Notes: a model not told the origin generated them from the sequence alone. Positions 7,450 to 16,933 are shown, counted from the first letter of the stretch. The stretch: 64,000 nt of DNA from Pontibacter cellulosilyticus (GCF_014306105.1 NZ_JACRVF010000003.1:186001-250000); one strand, 5' to 3'. Made by a program: numbers and translations.

Positions 7450-9528
7450 TTACCAGATATTAATCCTATTTGCCTCTGCCTTAAACATTGGATCGCCCTG
7501 ATCGCAGCCAAATGCTTTGTAGAACTCCGGCATGTTAGATACTGGCCCATTGGTACGGAAGCGGCCTGGCGAGTGCGGGTCCGTTAAAATCTGGCGGTTC
7601 AGGTATTCGTCGCGGGCATTGATACGCCAGATCTGCGCCCAGGCCAGGAAGAAACGCTGCTCTGGCGTAAAACCAGCTATTTTACCTGGATTGTTCTTTT
7701 CCAACGCCTTTTGCAGCGCAGTGTACGCGATGTTAAGACCACCAATATCAGCAATGTTTTCACCTAAGGTAAGGCGGCCGTTCACGTGCAGGTTATCTAA
7801 CACAGTATACTGATCGTACTGGCCAGCCACCAGGTTTGCACGTTCATTAAACTTTGCCAGGTCTTCTTTGGTCCACCAGTCTTTTAGGTTACCTTCAAAG
7901 TCATACTTGGCTCCCTGATCGTCGAAGCCGTGGGTAAGTTCGTGCCCTATCACAGCGCCCATGCCACCGTAGTTTACCGCATCGTCGGCGTTAGGATCGA
8001 AGAAAGGCGGCTGCAGAATACCCGCCGGAAAAACGATCTCGTTCATACTTGGATTGTAGTAAGCATTTACTGTTGGCGGCGACATAAACCACTCAGTGCG
8101 GTCGATGGGTTTTCCTATTTTGCCTATGTTGTCTTTGAAAGCAAACTGGCTGGCGCGCATCACATTGGCCACATACGAATCGCGGTTTACCTCCAGTCCT
8201 TTGTAGTCTTTCCACTTGTCAGGGTAACCGATCTTAACGGCAAAAGCACCCAATTTTTGCAGAGCCTGCTGCTTTGTTGCTTCGCTCATCCAGTCCAGCT
8301 CACGCACGTGCTCTTTAAAAGCCTCCTGAAGGTTATTCACCATTTCAACTGCTTTCTTCTTAGCCTCCGGCGAGAAGTTTTTCTGTACATACAATTGTCC
8401 CAGGGCCTCACCCATAGCGGCATCCGTAGCTCTTAGCACACGTTTCCAGCGTGGCTGCATCTCTTTTGCACCGCCAAGCGCTTTGCCGTAAAAGTTAAAG
8501 TTCTCCTGCACGAACTGCTGGCTTAAGTACGGTGCTGCAGTACGGGCAAGATGCCATTGCGTGTACGTTTTCCAATCCTCAACCGGCACACTCTTCAGCA
8601 TGCTGTTTAGCTCTTTAAAGAAATCTGGCTGGCCTATAATAACCTCCTTTGCAGCCTGTGCCCCCATACCGGTTAACAGCTGGCTCACTTTCAGGTTAGG
8701 GTTCTTGCTGGCAAACTCCTGGATGGTCATTTTGTTGTAGTTGGCGTATGGGTCGCGCAGGTCTACGCGTGCCCGGGAGGCTTTGGCAAGCCGCGTTTCG
8801 ATGTCCATTACAGTCTTGGCTTTCTTCTGAGCAGTGGCCTCATCCTCACCCATTAACTTAAACATGTTCTGCAGATGCGACATGTAAGCCGTGCGTATGC
8901 CTTTGGAGCGTTCGTCTGTTTTAATGTAATAGTCTCTGTCTGGCATCCCCAATCCGCCTTGCGATGCTTGCAAAGCATATTTGGTGCTTTCTTTATCATC
9001 CTGAGACACATACATCGTAAAGTATCCGCTCACGCCTTTTGTCTTCAGGTCGGCAACGGTCTTTATCATATCGTCGGTTGTTTTAACGGCAGCTATTTTA
9101 TCAAGCTCCGGCTTTATCGGCGAAATACCCGCCTTGTTAATGGCTACAGAATCCATGCCTGCTGCATAGAAATCACCTATCATCTGGGCAGCGGAGCCTT
9201 TGGGTGCCGTGGTGTTTGAAGAAGCCTCCCGCAGAATCTCACGCAATACAGCGTTGTTTTTATCAGCCAGTTCGTTAAATGAGCCCCAGGCACTTTCTGA
9301 TGCTGGAATAGGGTTATTTTTTATCCATCCCCCATTGGCATACTGATAAAAGTCTGTACAGGGATTAACAGTGGTATCGAGGTTAGCCAGCTCAAGGCCA
9401 CGCCCCATGTTGGCTTCTACTGTTTGCGTGGTGGTAGTAGTATCCTCGGTTGTAGTAGAGGAACTGCAGCCTGTCAGCAGAAACCCCGCTACCAGTGCGG
9501 TGTAAGAAAACAGATGTATGTGTTTCAT
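7450..9528 (-). CDS. M13 family (neprilysin/PepO-like) zinc metallopeptidase, lipoprotein
   Basis: 692 residues from the ATG at 9528. The lipoprotein signal MKHIHLF...LLTGC favours this start over upstream codons. The M13 N-terminal domain begins at NPCTDFYQYANGGW, as in PepO and neprilysin. The catalytic domain carries HELTH at 529-533 (zinc ligands His529 and His533, catalytic Glu530) and ENIAD with the third ligand Glu590. NAYY (substrate-binding) is present, and the C-terminus is the usual LNRQILTDPHSPGRFR...FKA type. These enzymes cleave short peptides on the outside of the cytoplasmic membrane. This is one of four exported peptidases within 14 kb. Confidence 0.96.
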   Translation of the reverse strand: MKHIHLFSYTALVAGFLLTGCSSSTTTEDTTTTTQTVEANMGRGLELANLDTTVNPCTDFYQYANGGWIKNNPIPASESAWGSFNELADKNNAVLREILREASSNTTAPKGSAAQMIGDFYAAGMDSVAINKAGISPIKPELDKIAAVKTTDDMIKTVADLKTKGVSGYFTMYVSQDDKESTKYALQASQGGLGMPDRDYYIKTDERSKGIRTAYMSHLQNMFKLMGEDEATAQKKAKTVMDIETRLAKASRARVDLRDPYANYNKMTIQEFASKNPNLKVSQLLTGMGAQAAKEVIIGQPDFFKELNSMLKSVPVEDWKTYTQWHLARTAAPYLSQQFVQENFNFYGKALGGAKEMQPRWKRVLRATDAAMGEALGQLYVQKNFSPEAKKKAVEMVNNLQEAFKEHVRELDWMSEATKQQALQKLGAFAVKIGYPDKWKDYKGLEVNRDSYVANVMRASQFAFKDNIGKIGKPIDRTEWFMSPPTVNAYYNPSMNEIVFPAGILQPPFFDPNADDAVNYGGMGAVIGHELTHGFDDQGAKYDFEGNLKDWWTKEDLAKFNERANLVAGQYDQYTVLDNLHVNGRLTLGENIADIGGLNIAYTALQKALEKNNPGKIAGFTPEQRFFLAWAQIWRINARDEYLNRQILTDPHSPGRFRTNGPVSNMPEFYKAFGCDQGDPMFKAEANRINIW

Positions 9529-9665
9529 AATACAGTAGTATGAATGGTTGGAAGTATGGTATAAACTAAGCACTTACACAAGACAACTTACCTTGCCAGC
9601 TATCTCAGGTTATACTATGTTGCTAAAGCGGTTGTTACGATGCCGCAACTGCACTTAAAAGCATA

Positions 9666-10352
9666 CTACCCCTTCACCAGCCATTTATACACCCGCACCA
9701 GCTGCTTTTGTGAGAGCCCTAACCTGTATAATCCATAAATCAGAAAGTAGCCTCCCTGCAACCAGTACACACCCACCTGTTTATACTTTCTGGCAGACGT
9801 GGTAACATACTTGCTCAAAACTTTAAAAGGCGCCATGCGGCGTAGTCTGCTGATTATCTCCTGATCTTCCAGCAAGTATAGCCGCTCATCAAAACCACCC
9901 GCCTGGGCAAACACTTCTTTCTTCACAAACAGACTTTGGTCTCCAAAACGAATCGCATCCAGATCAAAGCGGGTAAACCAGGCATTCAGCCTCAGGAACC
10001 AGTGCATGTCATCAAACTTCAAACGAAAACAGCCGCTTCCTACCCCTTGCCCGATAGCCTGACTTATACTTTGCTCAAATTGCGGCGGTGGAAAAGTATC
10101 GGCATGCAGGAAGTATAAGACATCTCCGGAAGCTGCCTGTGCACCCTGGTTCATTTGTGCGGCACGGCCTCTGCAGTTGCAGCTTAAGACGGTTGCCCCT
10201 GCAGCAGTAGCTACACTGCAAGTAGCATCGGCACTACCTCCATCTGCCACAATAATTTCTGTGCTGTTGCTGGAATGTTGCCGCAGGTAGGCCACTAAAC
10301 TTGCTATTGCATTTTCCTCGTGCAGGGTGGGTATGATGATGCTTAGCTTCAA
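9666..10352 (-). CDS. Family 2 glycosyltransferase (TIGR04283-like)
   Basis: 228 residues. The GT-A fold starts with SIIIPTLHEEN, then IIVADGGSADAT, RGRAAQMNQGA and the metal-binding region LHADTFPP. GGFDERLYLLEDQE is the acceptor-side motif with the catalytic Asp/Glu. The RGRAAQMNQGA signature matches the TIGR04283 group, whose members are annotated as arsenosugar-type glycosyltransferases. No arsenic gene is nearby, so the substrate is left open. There is no signal peptide, so it acts in the cytoplasm. It is divergent from the MtfA-like gene (101 bp apart). Confidence 0.88.
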   Translation of the reverse strand: MKLSIIIPTLHEENAIASLVAYLRQHSSNSTEIIVADGGSADATCSVATAAGATVLSCNCRGRAAQMNQGAQAASGDVLYFLHADTFPPPQFEQSISQAIGQGVGSGCFRLKFDDMHWFLRLNAWFTRFDLDAIRFGDQSLFVKKEVFAQAGGFDERLYLLEDQEIISRLRRMAPFKVLSKYVTTSARKYKQVGVYWLQGGYFLIYGLYRLGLSQKQLVRVYKWLVKG

Positions 10353-10453
10353 GGTGGCTATGGTTTACAAAAGCAGAGTGGACTATAGACTTTCCACTGC
10401 TTACGACTTACAGCTAAAAAGTTTTATCTTTCGGAAGTATAAACCTACGCTCC

Positions 10454-11302
10454 TTGGACCTTTTTACTTTTACCTTTCTCACGTTACCCCCGCTGTGCTT
10501 CCGGTATTCGGGTAAGTCACTGGCTCTTGCAGAGCTAGGCCCCTGGCAGGCGCTGTTAGCTGTTGCAGTAGTTTATACTTTAATTGAACTCATACGATAC
10601 AGTGCAAGGCAGTGGCGGTTCAGGCCGTTTATACACGAACTGCGCCGGCAGCAACCGGCCTATTATCTGTCGCTGCCAGCAGCGCAGCAAAAGGAGTTTG
10701 AGAAGCGGCTGGCTCAGTTTATACTTCAGAAAAACTTTGTGCCACGCGGAGAGCGTTTTGAGGTAACCCTGGCCATGAAAGTTCGCATAGCAGCCTGCGC
10801 CACACAACTAACCTTTGGCTTGGGCCCTGTTTACTTGTCACATTTCAAAACCATACTTATTTATCCTGATCGCTACTACTCTACTATATCTAAGCGCTAC
10901 CATTGTGGCGAAGTAAATATGCGCGGACTTATTGTGCTGTCGTGGCGGGATTTTGAGAGCGGATATGATAACTACACCGATGGCTTAAACCTGGGTCTGC
11001 ACGAAATGGCACATGCTCTGCACCTAGAAAATGTAATACAAAACAACGAGCACAGCTTTCTGGACAGACAGCATTTACAAACATGGGATAAGCTGGCAAA
11101 AACAGAGATAGCCAAAATGAGCATGGTACCCGCAAGCTTTTTAAGGCAGCAGGCCTGCGATGATGAGCATGAGTTCTTTGCTGTTTGCGTGGAGTCCTTT
11201 TTCGAGCGTCCTCACGATTTCAGGCTGTCAAACCCGGAGCTATACGAGGCGCTAAGCCAGCTACTGCAGCAGGACCCTGCACGTGGAGTTTACCAGTTGT
11301 AA
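10454..11302 (+). CDS. MtfA/M90-like zinc-dependent peptidase
   Basis: 282 residues if started at TTG 10454. No ATG lies in frame before the conserved region, so a TTG or another rare start is needed and the first 15-20 residues are uncertain. A hydrophobic segment (about 32-47, LLAVAVVYTLIELI) suggests an N-terminal membrane anchor. The catalytic motif HEMAH is at 183-187 (Glu184). EFFAVCVESFFERP supplies the downstream acidic ligand, as in MtfA. In E. coli MtfA binds the glucose regulator Mlc and has aminopeptidase activity. In Bacteroidota the partner is unknown. Confidence 0.88.
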   Translation: MDLFTFTFLTLPPLCFRYSGKSLALAELGPWQALLAVAVVYTLIELIRYSARQWRFRPFIHELRRQQPAYYLSLPAAQQKEFEKRLAQFILQKNFVPRGERFEVTLAMKVRIAACATQLTFGLGPVYLSHFKTILIYPDRYYSTISKRYHCGEVNMRGLIVLSWRDFESGYDNYTDGLNLGLHEMAHALHLENVIQNNEHSFLDRQHLQTWDKLAKTEIAKMSMVPASFLRQQACDDEHEFFAVCVESFFERPHDFRLSNPELYEALSQLLQQDPARGVYQL

Positions 11303-11330
11303 TTGGCATTGCAGTATTTGAAAAAACGTA

Positions 11331-11537
11331 GTCCAACCACCCCTGCCCCTCCTTATCCAAGGAGGGGAGCTTTTATTTACTTTTTCAACTGCCATCACAA
11401 TAGCTTTTGTCTTCCTTGTTGTCCTGTAAATGAACTTGGCAGAAAGGGAGGTTAAGCAGAATCTACAGAGCAATATTTTTGATAGAGTAATGCCAGAGTT
11501 CCCCTCCTTGGATAAGGAGGGGCAGGGGTGGTTGGAC
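11331..11537. repeat. MITE-like element with 38-bp perfect terminal inverted repeats
   Basis: 11331-11368 is the exact reverse complement of 11500-11537 (38 of 38 bases). The arms begin GTCCAACCACCCCTGCCCCT and enclose a 131-bp AT-richer spacer. Each arm also contains its own small hairpin (CCCCTCCTT / AAGGAGGGG). No transposase gene is inside. A weak open frame across it on the minus strand owes its apparent sequence to the repeat and is not a gene. It lies in the gap between convergent genes ending at 11302 and 11650. A dispersed non-autonomous element is the simplest reading. Confidence 0.8.
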
Positions 11538-11594
11538 CAGGTACAGAAGGCAATCCTGTCCATCCATTAATTCTGTAAGTCATGATCCAAAAGC

Positions 11595-11627
11595 AAAAGC
11601 CCCGGCTAAAGTATAGCCGGGGCTTTT
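11595..11627 (-). terminator. Intrinsic terminator of the S9 peptidase gene
   Basis: The hairpin CAAAAGCCCCGGCTA / TAGCCGGGGCTTTTG with an AAG-type loop (part of an AAGTATA word) lies 23 bp beyond the minus-strand stop at 11650. Confidence 0.85.
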
Positions 11628-11649
11628 GTAAAGTACAAAGTATGATTTT

Positions 11650-14118
11650 CTATTGCACAGGGCGGTTCTTCACGTAAGTATTCAACCACTGGTCCATCTC
11701 CCACAACATGTGCATGATAGACTCTTTGCCTCTGTAACCATGCGATTCAGCTGGCAGGAACACTAGTCTTGTTGTAGCGCCGTGGCCTTTTAATGCATTG
11801 TAGAAACGCTCACTCTGAATTGGGAAAGTACCGGAGTTGTTATCGGCCTCACCGTGGATAAGCAGAATTGGAGTCTTCACTTTATGAGCGTAAGAGAACG
11901 GCGACATCTGGAAGTATACTTCCGGAGCCTCCCAGTATGAACGCTCTTCCTGCTGGAAACCAAATGGCGTTAAGGTACGGTTGTAGGCACCGCTACGCGC
12001 AATACCGGCTGCAAAAAGATCGGAGTGCGCCAGCAGGTTAGCCGTCATAAAGGCTCCGTAGGAGTGGCCGCCTACTGCAATACGCTTGGGATCAACAACA
12101 CCCATACTTACTACTTTATCGATAGCGGCCTTAGCACTTGCCACCAGCTGCTCGTTATATGTGTCGTTTGGCTGGGTATCGCCTTCGCCTACAATTGGCA
12201 TGTCGGTTCTGTCAAGCACAGCATAACCCTGCGTTACCCAAAACAACGGAGATCCGGAGCTGATGCGCGTAAACTCGTAAGGAGAGCTTTTCACCTGGCC
12301 TGCGGCATCAGCGTTTTTGAATTCACGCGGGTAAGCCCACATCAGCATCGGAAGTGGCTTGTCACCTTTTTTGTAGTCTTTTGGCAAGTATAAAATGGCA
12401 GTCAGCTTCACGCCATCGTTGCGCTCGTACTGCAGCATCTCCTTCTGCACGCCTTCCAGTTGCGGAGTCGGGTGCGGGAATTTCGTTACCTGCGTCAGCG
12501 ATTTTTTGTTAAGGTCGCGCACGAAGTAGTTTGGCGGGTCGTTCTCAGACTCTCTTCTGGTGATGACCTTCTTGCTGCTCAGATCAATGATGTCCACCGG
12601 ACGCTCATAATATGGTGCCTCAGATCTCCAAAGGATTTTACCTTTCTTGCTCTTCAGGTTAAACTCGCTTACAAAAGGCCTGTTACCCTCCGGCGAACCA
12701 CCCTCAGAGATCATATAAATGTTCTGGCCTTTCTTATCTGTTAAAAGTACGTTGCGGCCATACTGGTTTTTAGTATAAACCGGCGAGCCCGGATCGTTGT
12801 AGCCATCCTCGTAAGAACGTTCGATAAGCACTACAGCTGCTTTAGCTGGGTTGTTTGGCTCGATCAGGCTGGCACGCTCTGCTCTGGTTTTCCACCAGCG
12901 CTCATTAACGATTGCCATGTTGTTCTGGCCCCACTGCACACCTCTGTAGCGGTATTTTGTAGAGGCTATTTCAGTTGGTTTAGCAGCAAACGGCGCATCC
13001 AAAGTATAAACCTTATCTCTAACGGCTACCTCTTTGTTTGCATCGCCACCGTCCTGCGCCTCTGCCCAGTATAAGCTTGCTCCTTTATCAGGGCGCCAGT
13101 TGTAGCTGCGTGGGCCTTTGGCTACGGCGTCAAATGCAATCGGAATATCTTCAGCTAATGGCAGTTTGGCAAGCTCTTTCACTACTTTACCATCACGGTT
13201 CCATACTTCTACGTTGTACGGGAAGTAGTAAGAAGGCACCAGGTAAGAGTATGGTTTTTGGATTGTCTCAACTAACAAATACTGGCCGTCCGGCGACATG
13301 CTAACACTCTTGATGACACCAGCTTTGCCGATTGGCTGCTGCTGTCCGTCCAGTGTTACCATCTTTAACTGGGTAGCCATGTAGTAGTCGAACAGGTCTT
13401 CATCGTAGCGGTTTTTCAGAAGATCCTGGTATGTACGCGACGGCCTTGCTTTGCCAATGTTCTGCTGAACGTTCGGGCCGGCAGGCACATAGCTATACTT
13501 TGGCATTTCGCCGCGCTTTTCATCAATAAACTTTACCAGCAGCGATTTGCTGTCAGATGCCCACTCAAAAGGGCGTCCGCTGTAAGCGTCGTTCACTACA
13601 GCATTCGTCAGCTTCTTCGCCTGCTTCGTGCTTAAATCTGCTATCCAAAGCTCTATACCATTGGCAATGGTGTTAGTAAAGGCAATGTGCTTCTCGTCTG
13701 GCGACCAGGTAACGTAAGAAATCTGTGCATTGGCTGGCAGGCCTTTGATATCGAACTCCTGGCCACCGTTCACCTGCTTCAGCTTTAAGCCATTGTAGTA
13801 GTTACCGCGGCTTTGCCCATTGGTGGCAGGGTTAATGCGAAGTCCGGCAATGCGGCTCTCCGGTGCCGAAACCTCTTCTATACTTGGGTAGCCGGCGCTC
13901 TCCAGCAGCAGCATCCAATCGCCTTTGGCGCTCAGGCTTACAGATGGCGTGGCAGGCGCCTCGATGATATCGGCCATAGCCTTTGGGGGCTTCTGGTAGC
14001 CAATGTTGGTATCCTGCACTTTTTGCGCAACAGCAACCGGTGCAGCACCTCCCAACAGCAGCAGGTATAGCAACGAGGATGCTACCCTTTTTGCAGTTCT
14101 GGTTTTAGTAAGGTTCAT
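11650..14118 (-). CDS. Exported S9 family serine peptidase (glutamyl endopeptidase / acylaminoacyl-peptidase-like)
   Basis: 822 residues with a signal peptide ending near VAVAQK (about 1-31). A long beta-propeller region (about 60-560) carries WSPDEKHIAF and MSPDGQYLLVET repeats. A prolyl-oligopeptidase hydrolase domain follows. The triad is Ser686 (GGHSYGAFM), Asp759 (HGEADNNSG) and His793 (ESHGYRG). The HGEADNNSGTFP stretch is typical of the S9D branch related to the chloroplast glutamyl endopeptidase. It is probably periplasmic and degrades peptides. It is single-gene with its own terminator. The exact cleavage preference is inferred from the branch. Confidence 0.93.
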   Translation of the reverse strand: MNLTKTRTAKRVASSLLYLLLLGGAAPVAVAQKVQDTNIGYQKPPKAMADIIEAPATPSVSLSAKGDWMLLLESAGYPSIEEVSAPESRIAGLRINPATNGQSRGNYYNGLKLKQVNGGQEFDIKGLPANAQISYVTWSPDEKHIAFTNTIANGIELWIADLSTKQAKKLTNAVVNDAYSGRPFEWASDSKSLLVKFIDEKRGEMPKYSYVPAGPNVQQNIGKARPSRTYQDLLKNRYDEDLFDYYMATQLKMVTLDGQQQPIGKAGVIKSVSMSPDGQYLLVETIQKPYSYLVPSYYFPYNVEVWNRDGKVVKELAKLPLAEDIPIAFDAVAKGPRSYNWRPDKGASLYWAEAQDGGDANKEVAVRDKVYTLDAPFAAKPTEIASTKYRYRGVQWGQNNMAIVNERWWKTRAERASLIEPNNPAKAAVVLIERSYEDGYNDPGSPVYTKNQYGRNVLLTDKKGQNIYMISEGGSPEGNRPFVSEFNLKSKKGKILWRSEAPYYERPVDIIDLSSKKVITRRESENDPPNYFVRDLNKKSLTQVTKFPHPTPQLEGVQKEMLQYERNDGVKLTAILYLPKDYKKGDKPLPMLMWAYPREFKNADAAGQVKSSPYEFTRISSGSPLFWVTQGYAVLDRTDMPIVGEGDTQPNDTYNEQLVASAKAAIDKVVSMGVVDPKRIAVGGHSYGAFMTANLLAHSDLFAAGIARSGAYNRTLTPFGFQQEERSYWEAPEVYFQMSPFSYAHKVKTPILLIHGEADNNSGTFPIQSERFYNALKGHGATTRLVFLPAESHGYRGKESIMHMLWEMDQWLNTYVKNRPVQ

Positions 14119-14358
14119 GTAAAGTATAGATTAGTTTTAGTTTTATCTGTAGACTAAAGATAGGTAATATGGTTTAAATTACGTCTGGGGCAGGCTCTGT
14201 TTTTCATCAAACTTTATCCTGCAGTACATGCTATAAATATAGGATATTTAAGTTTTTTTACTTAATCTTAAAGTATAGATTTACAGCAAGTAAGCGTTAC
14301 TTCTACTGTTATACTTACACTTAGGGCACCAAGCAATAGTCATCTATCCTACCCAAAA

Positions 14359-15150
14359 ATGAGAACATCCCTCAACTTACTACTTACTGCAATTACAATT
14401 TGTACTAGCCTCTGCATTGTTACAGCTGCCTCAGCTCAGGATCGCATATCTAAGCTCGTGATCACAGAAAAGAAAACTTACTTTGTGGGAACTGACAACA
14501 CGCTTAAGGTGGATACATTAGTAATGCAAGACAGGGCAACGATTCAATTTGATCCTAAAAAATTCGGTACGCTGGAAGCCAAAGTTGCTTTTATTGGGGA
14601 TAAATGCCTGGTATCTTCCAAAGGAGCAGATGGGAAAAGAGGTACGAAGCTAAAGCAGGGAGAAAACGGCGAAAATGGTGGCAGCCTGAGTATTATACTT
14701 AACTTTGAGAGCCTTGGCAAATTAACCATAGACACAAGTGGCGGCACTGGAGGTAACGGAATAAATGGGCAAAACGGTAAGAAAGGGATTCCGGAAAGAA
14801 AAGAGACGAAGACCATCCGTGATGCCAATGGCAATCCACAAACAATTGTAGTTGTTATACCTGGCGAGCCTGGCACTGACGGCACCGATGCAACAGCAGG
14901 TGGCAATGGCGGCAACGGAGGCAATCTGATGTTTATGTATAGCACAAACGGGTTTATTCCGGTATTTAACCATGCCAACAGAAACAGCAATAGCATTGTC
15001 ATTCTGCAGGAAGGCGGTAGTGGTGGCAGAAAAGGTGAGCCTGGCAAAGGAGGATTGCAAAGCATAGACGGCAATGTTAAACATTTCACTAACAGGCAGA
15101 GCAACGATGGCACCTTAGAGTTAATTAACCTGAACGCTGCCTCTAAATAA
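14359..15150 (+). CDS. Secreted glycine-rich collagen-like protein, function unknown
   Basis: 263 residues with a signal peptide ending at ASAQ (about 1-27). The mature part starts with a beta-rich segment (KLVITEKKTYFVGTDNTLKV). It then alternates with Gly-x-x / Gly-Asn-Gly tracts: KGADGKRGTKLKQGENGENG, GGTGGNGINGQNGKKG, GEPGTDGTDATAGGNGGNGG and GGSGGRKGEPGKGG. These give short collagen-type Gly-X-Y runs interrupted by strands, not one long triple helix. I do not recognise a named family. A large antisense open frame is an artefact of the Gly/Pro-rich codons. It lies 58 bp upstream of an M28 peptidase gene on the same strand, so co-transcription is possible. Confidence 0.85.
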   Translation: MRTSLNLLLTAITICTSLCIVTAASAQDRISKLVITEKKTYFVGTDNTLKVDTLVMQDRATIQFDPKKFGTLEAKVAFIGDKCLVSSKGADGKRGTKLKQGENGENGGSLSIILNFESLGKLTIDTSGGTGGNGINGQNGKKGIPERKETKTIRDANGNPQTIVVVIPGEPGTDGTDATAGGNGGNGGNLMFMYSTNGFIPVFNHANRNSNSIVILQEGGSGGRKGEPGKGGLQSIDGNVKHFTNRQSNDGTLELINLNAASK

Positions 15151-15208
15151 TTTCACAATAAGCTAAACTTATTTAAGACTATTATTAACCACTTATACTA
15201 ACTAAACT

Positions 15209-16768
15209 ATGTTTAAAAAACCTCTACTTTTAGCAGCTGTTGCACTGCAGTTTGCCTTTGTAGCGCAGGCCCAGCAGGAGCCTGTAAACCTTGATGTAGT
15301 GCACCGCATTAAACAGGAAGGCCTGAAAAATTCTCAGGTAATGGAAACAGCTTTTTACCTGACAGATGTATCCGGACCACGCTTATCTGGCTCTCCGGGT
15401 CTGGATAGAGCTAACCAATGGGCAAAGAATAAGCTTACAGAATGGGGCCTGAAGAACGCGCACCTGGAAGAGTGGGGTGAGTTTGGTAAGGGCTGGGAGA
15501 TAGAGAAATCTTACATCGCCATGACGGCACCTTACTACCAGCATCTGATCGCTACACCCAAAGCCTGGACACCCGGTACCAACGGCCCTGTAAAAGCAAA
15601 GGCTGTACTTGTGGAGATAGAGAAAGAAGAAGACCTGCAAAAGTATAAAGGTCAGCTGGCAGGCAAGATCATACTTACCAAACTTGACAGCGAGGCTAAA
15701 ACCAGCTTTGAGGCCGATGCCAAACGCCACTCACACGATGACCTGGAGAAGCTGGCCATGAGCCCCGAAGCAACCGGCAATACCAACAGCAGCTGGACTC
15801 CAGAACGTATTGCCCAGTATAGAGCACGCATGGCGCTGCGCAACAAAGCAGCTGAGTTCTTTAAAGCAGAAGGCGCTGCTGTTATACTTAGCTCACGTGG
15901 CGGTATACATGGCACCCACTTCACCAGCAACGGAGCGCCTTACGCCAAAGATGCTGCCCCTGCCCTGCCCGAACTGGAAATGGGCTTAGAGGATTATGGC
16001 AGGTTAGTACGCTTATTAGAGGCAAAGCAGCCTGTAGAACTAGAGGTAGAAACAAAGACCAAATTCCATACAGATAACTTGAAAGGCTACAACATAATTG
16101 CCGAGATACCGGGCACTCACAAAAAGCTGAAAGATGAAGTTGTTATGCTGGGTGGCCACATTGACTCATGGCATGCAGCAACCGGCGCAACCGACAATGC
16201 AGCGGGCGTAGCCGTGATGATGGAAGCAGTTCGTATACTTCAGGCGATGGGCATACAGCCAAAGCGCACCATTCGTATTGCATTGTGGGGCGGCGAAGAG
16301 CAGGGACTGCATGGCTCCAGGGGATATGTTAAACAGCACTTCGGCGATCCTGCTACCATGAAACTAACTAAAGAGCATGAAAAGCTATCTGCTTATTATA
16401 ATCTTGACAACGGCACTGGCAAAATCCGTGGCGTATACTTGCAGGGCAATGATGCTGTAAGACCCTTGATGGAAGCCTGGCTGGCGCCTTTCCATGACTT
16501 GGGAGCGACAACAGTAACCATCAGAAACACAGGAGGCACCGACCACCTTGCTTTTGATGCGGTAGGTTTGCCTGGTTTTCAGTTTATTCAGGATGAGATA
16601 GAATATGACACCCGCACGCACCATACTAACCAGGATACTTATGAGCGTCTTCAGGCAGATGACCTGAAGCAGGCAGCGACTATCGTAGCATCTATAGTTT
16701 ACCATACAGCAATGCGTGATAAACTAGTACCTCGCAAGCCACTGCCAAAACCAAGACAGGCGTCTTAA
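15209..16768 (+). CDS. M28 family zinc aminopeptidase/carboxypeptidase (carboxypeptidase Q-like), exported
   Basis: 519 residues with a signal peptide ending VAQAQQ (about 1-22). A protease-associated insert (about 120-265) precedes the di-zinc catalytic core. The ligands are His317 and Asp319 (GGHIDSW), Asp329 (ATDNAAG), Glu363/Glu364 (WGGEEQG, base and ligand), Asp400 (NLDNGTG) and a His at 471/472 (RTHHTNQDTYE). All M28 residues are in place. The GGHIDSW...HHTNQDTYE pattern is that of plasma glutamate carboxypeptidase relatives, which release amino acids from small peptides. It probably acts in the periplasm or outside the cell, and ends with a terminator at 16791-16836. Confidence 0.95.
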   Translation: MFKKPLLLAAVALQFAFVAQAQQEPVNLDVVHRIKQEGLKNSQVMETAFYLTDVSGPRLSGSPGLDRANQWAKNKLTEWGLKNAHLEEWGEFGKGWEIEKSYIAMTAPYYQHLIATPKAWTPGTNGPVKAKAVLVEIEKEEDLQKYKGQLAGKIILTKLDSEAKTSFEADAKRHSHDDLEKLAMSPEATGNTNSSWTPERIAQYRARMALRNKAAEFFKAEGAAVILSSRGGIHGTHFTSNGAPYAKDAAPALPELEMGLEDYGRLVRLLEAKQPVELEVETKTKFHTDNLKGYNIIAEIPGTHKKLKDEVVMLGGHIDSWHAATGATDNAAGVAVMMEAVRILQAMGIQPKRTIRIALWGGEEQGLHGSRGYVKQHFGDPATMKLTKEHEKLSAYYNLDNGTGKIRGVYLQGNDAVRPLMEAWLAPFHDLGATTVTIRNTGGTDHLAFDAVGLPGFQFIQDEIEYDTRTHHTNQDTYERLQADDLKQAATIVASIVYHTAMRDKLVPRKPLPKPRQAS

Positions 16769-16790
16769 CAGTACTTTTTTTACTGTACTC

Positions 16791-16836
16791 AAATCAAAAG
16801 CCCCATCATTTGTGAAAATGACGGGGCTTTTGATTT
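16791..16836 (+). terminator. Intrinsic terminator of the M28 peptidase gene
   Basis: A 20-bp inverted repeat with one mismatch (AAATCAAAAGCCCCATCATT against its complement at 16817-16836) and a 6-nt loop, 23 bp past the stop. The TTTT tract is inside the right arm. Confidence 0.85.
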
Positions 16837-16933
16837 ACAAGCAACTGTATCATTATCAACAACTTAAATAAATAGTAACGAAAAATATTTAAATATTTAG
16901 CTAAAAAATGATTAATATATGTAACCTTTAATA

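Noticed and set aside
7930..8436. 168-codon open frame on the plus strand
   Set aside because: Antisense to the M13 peptidase catalytic domain; no recognisable domains.
11261..11563. Possible 100-aa gene on the minus strand
   Set aside because: Its sequence is the translation of the inverted repeat arms plus gap; it overlaps the end of the MtfA-like gene and has no family.
14544..15113. 189-codon Pro/Leu-rich open frame on the minus strand
   Set aside because: Antisense of the Gly-rich repeats; Pro-rich frames arise automatically opposite Gly codons.
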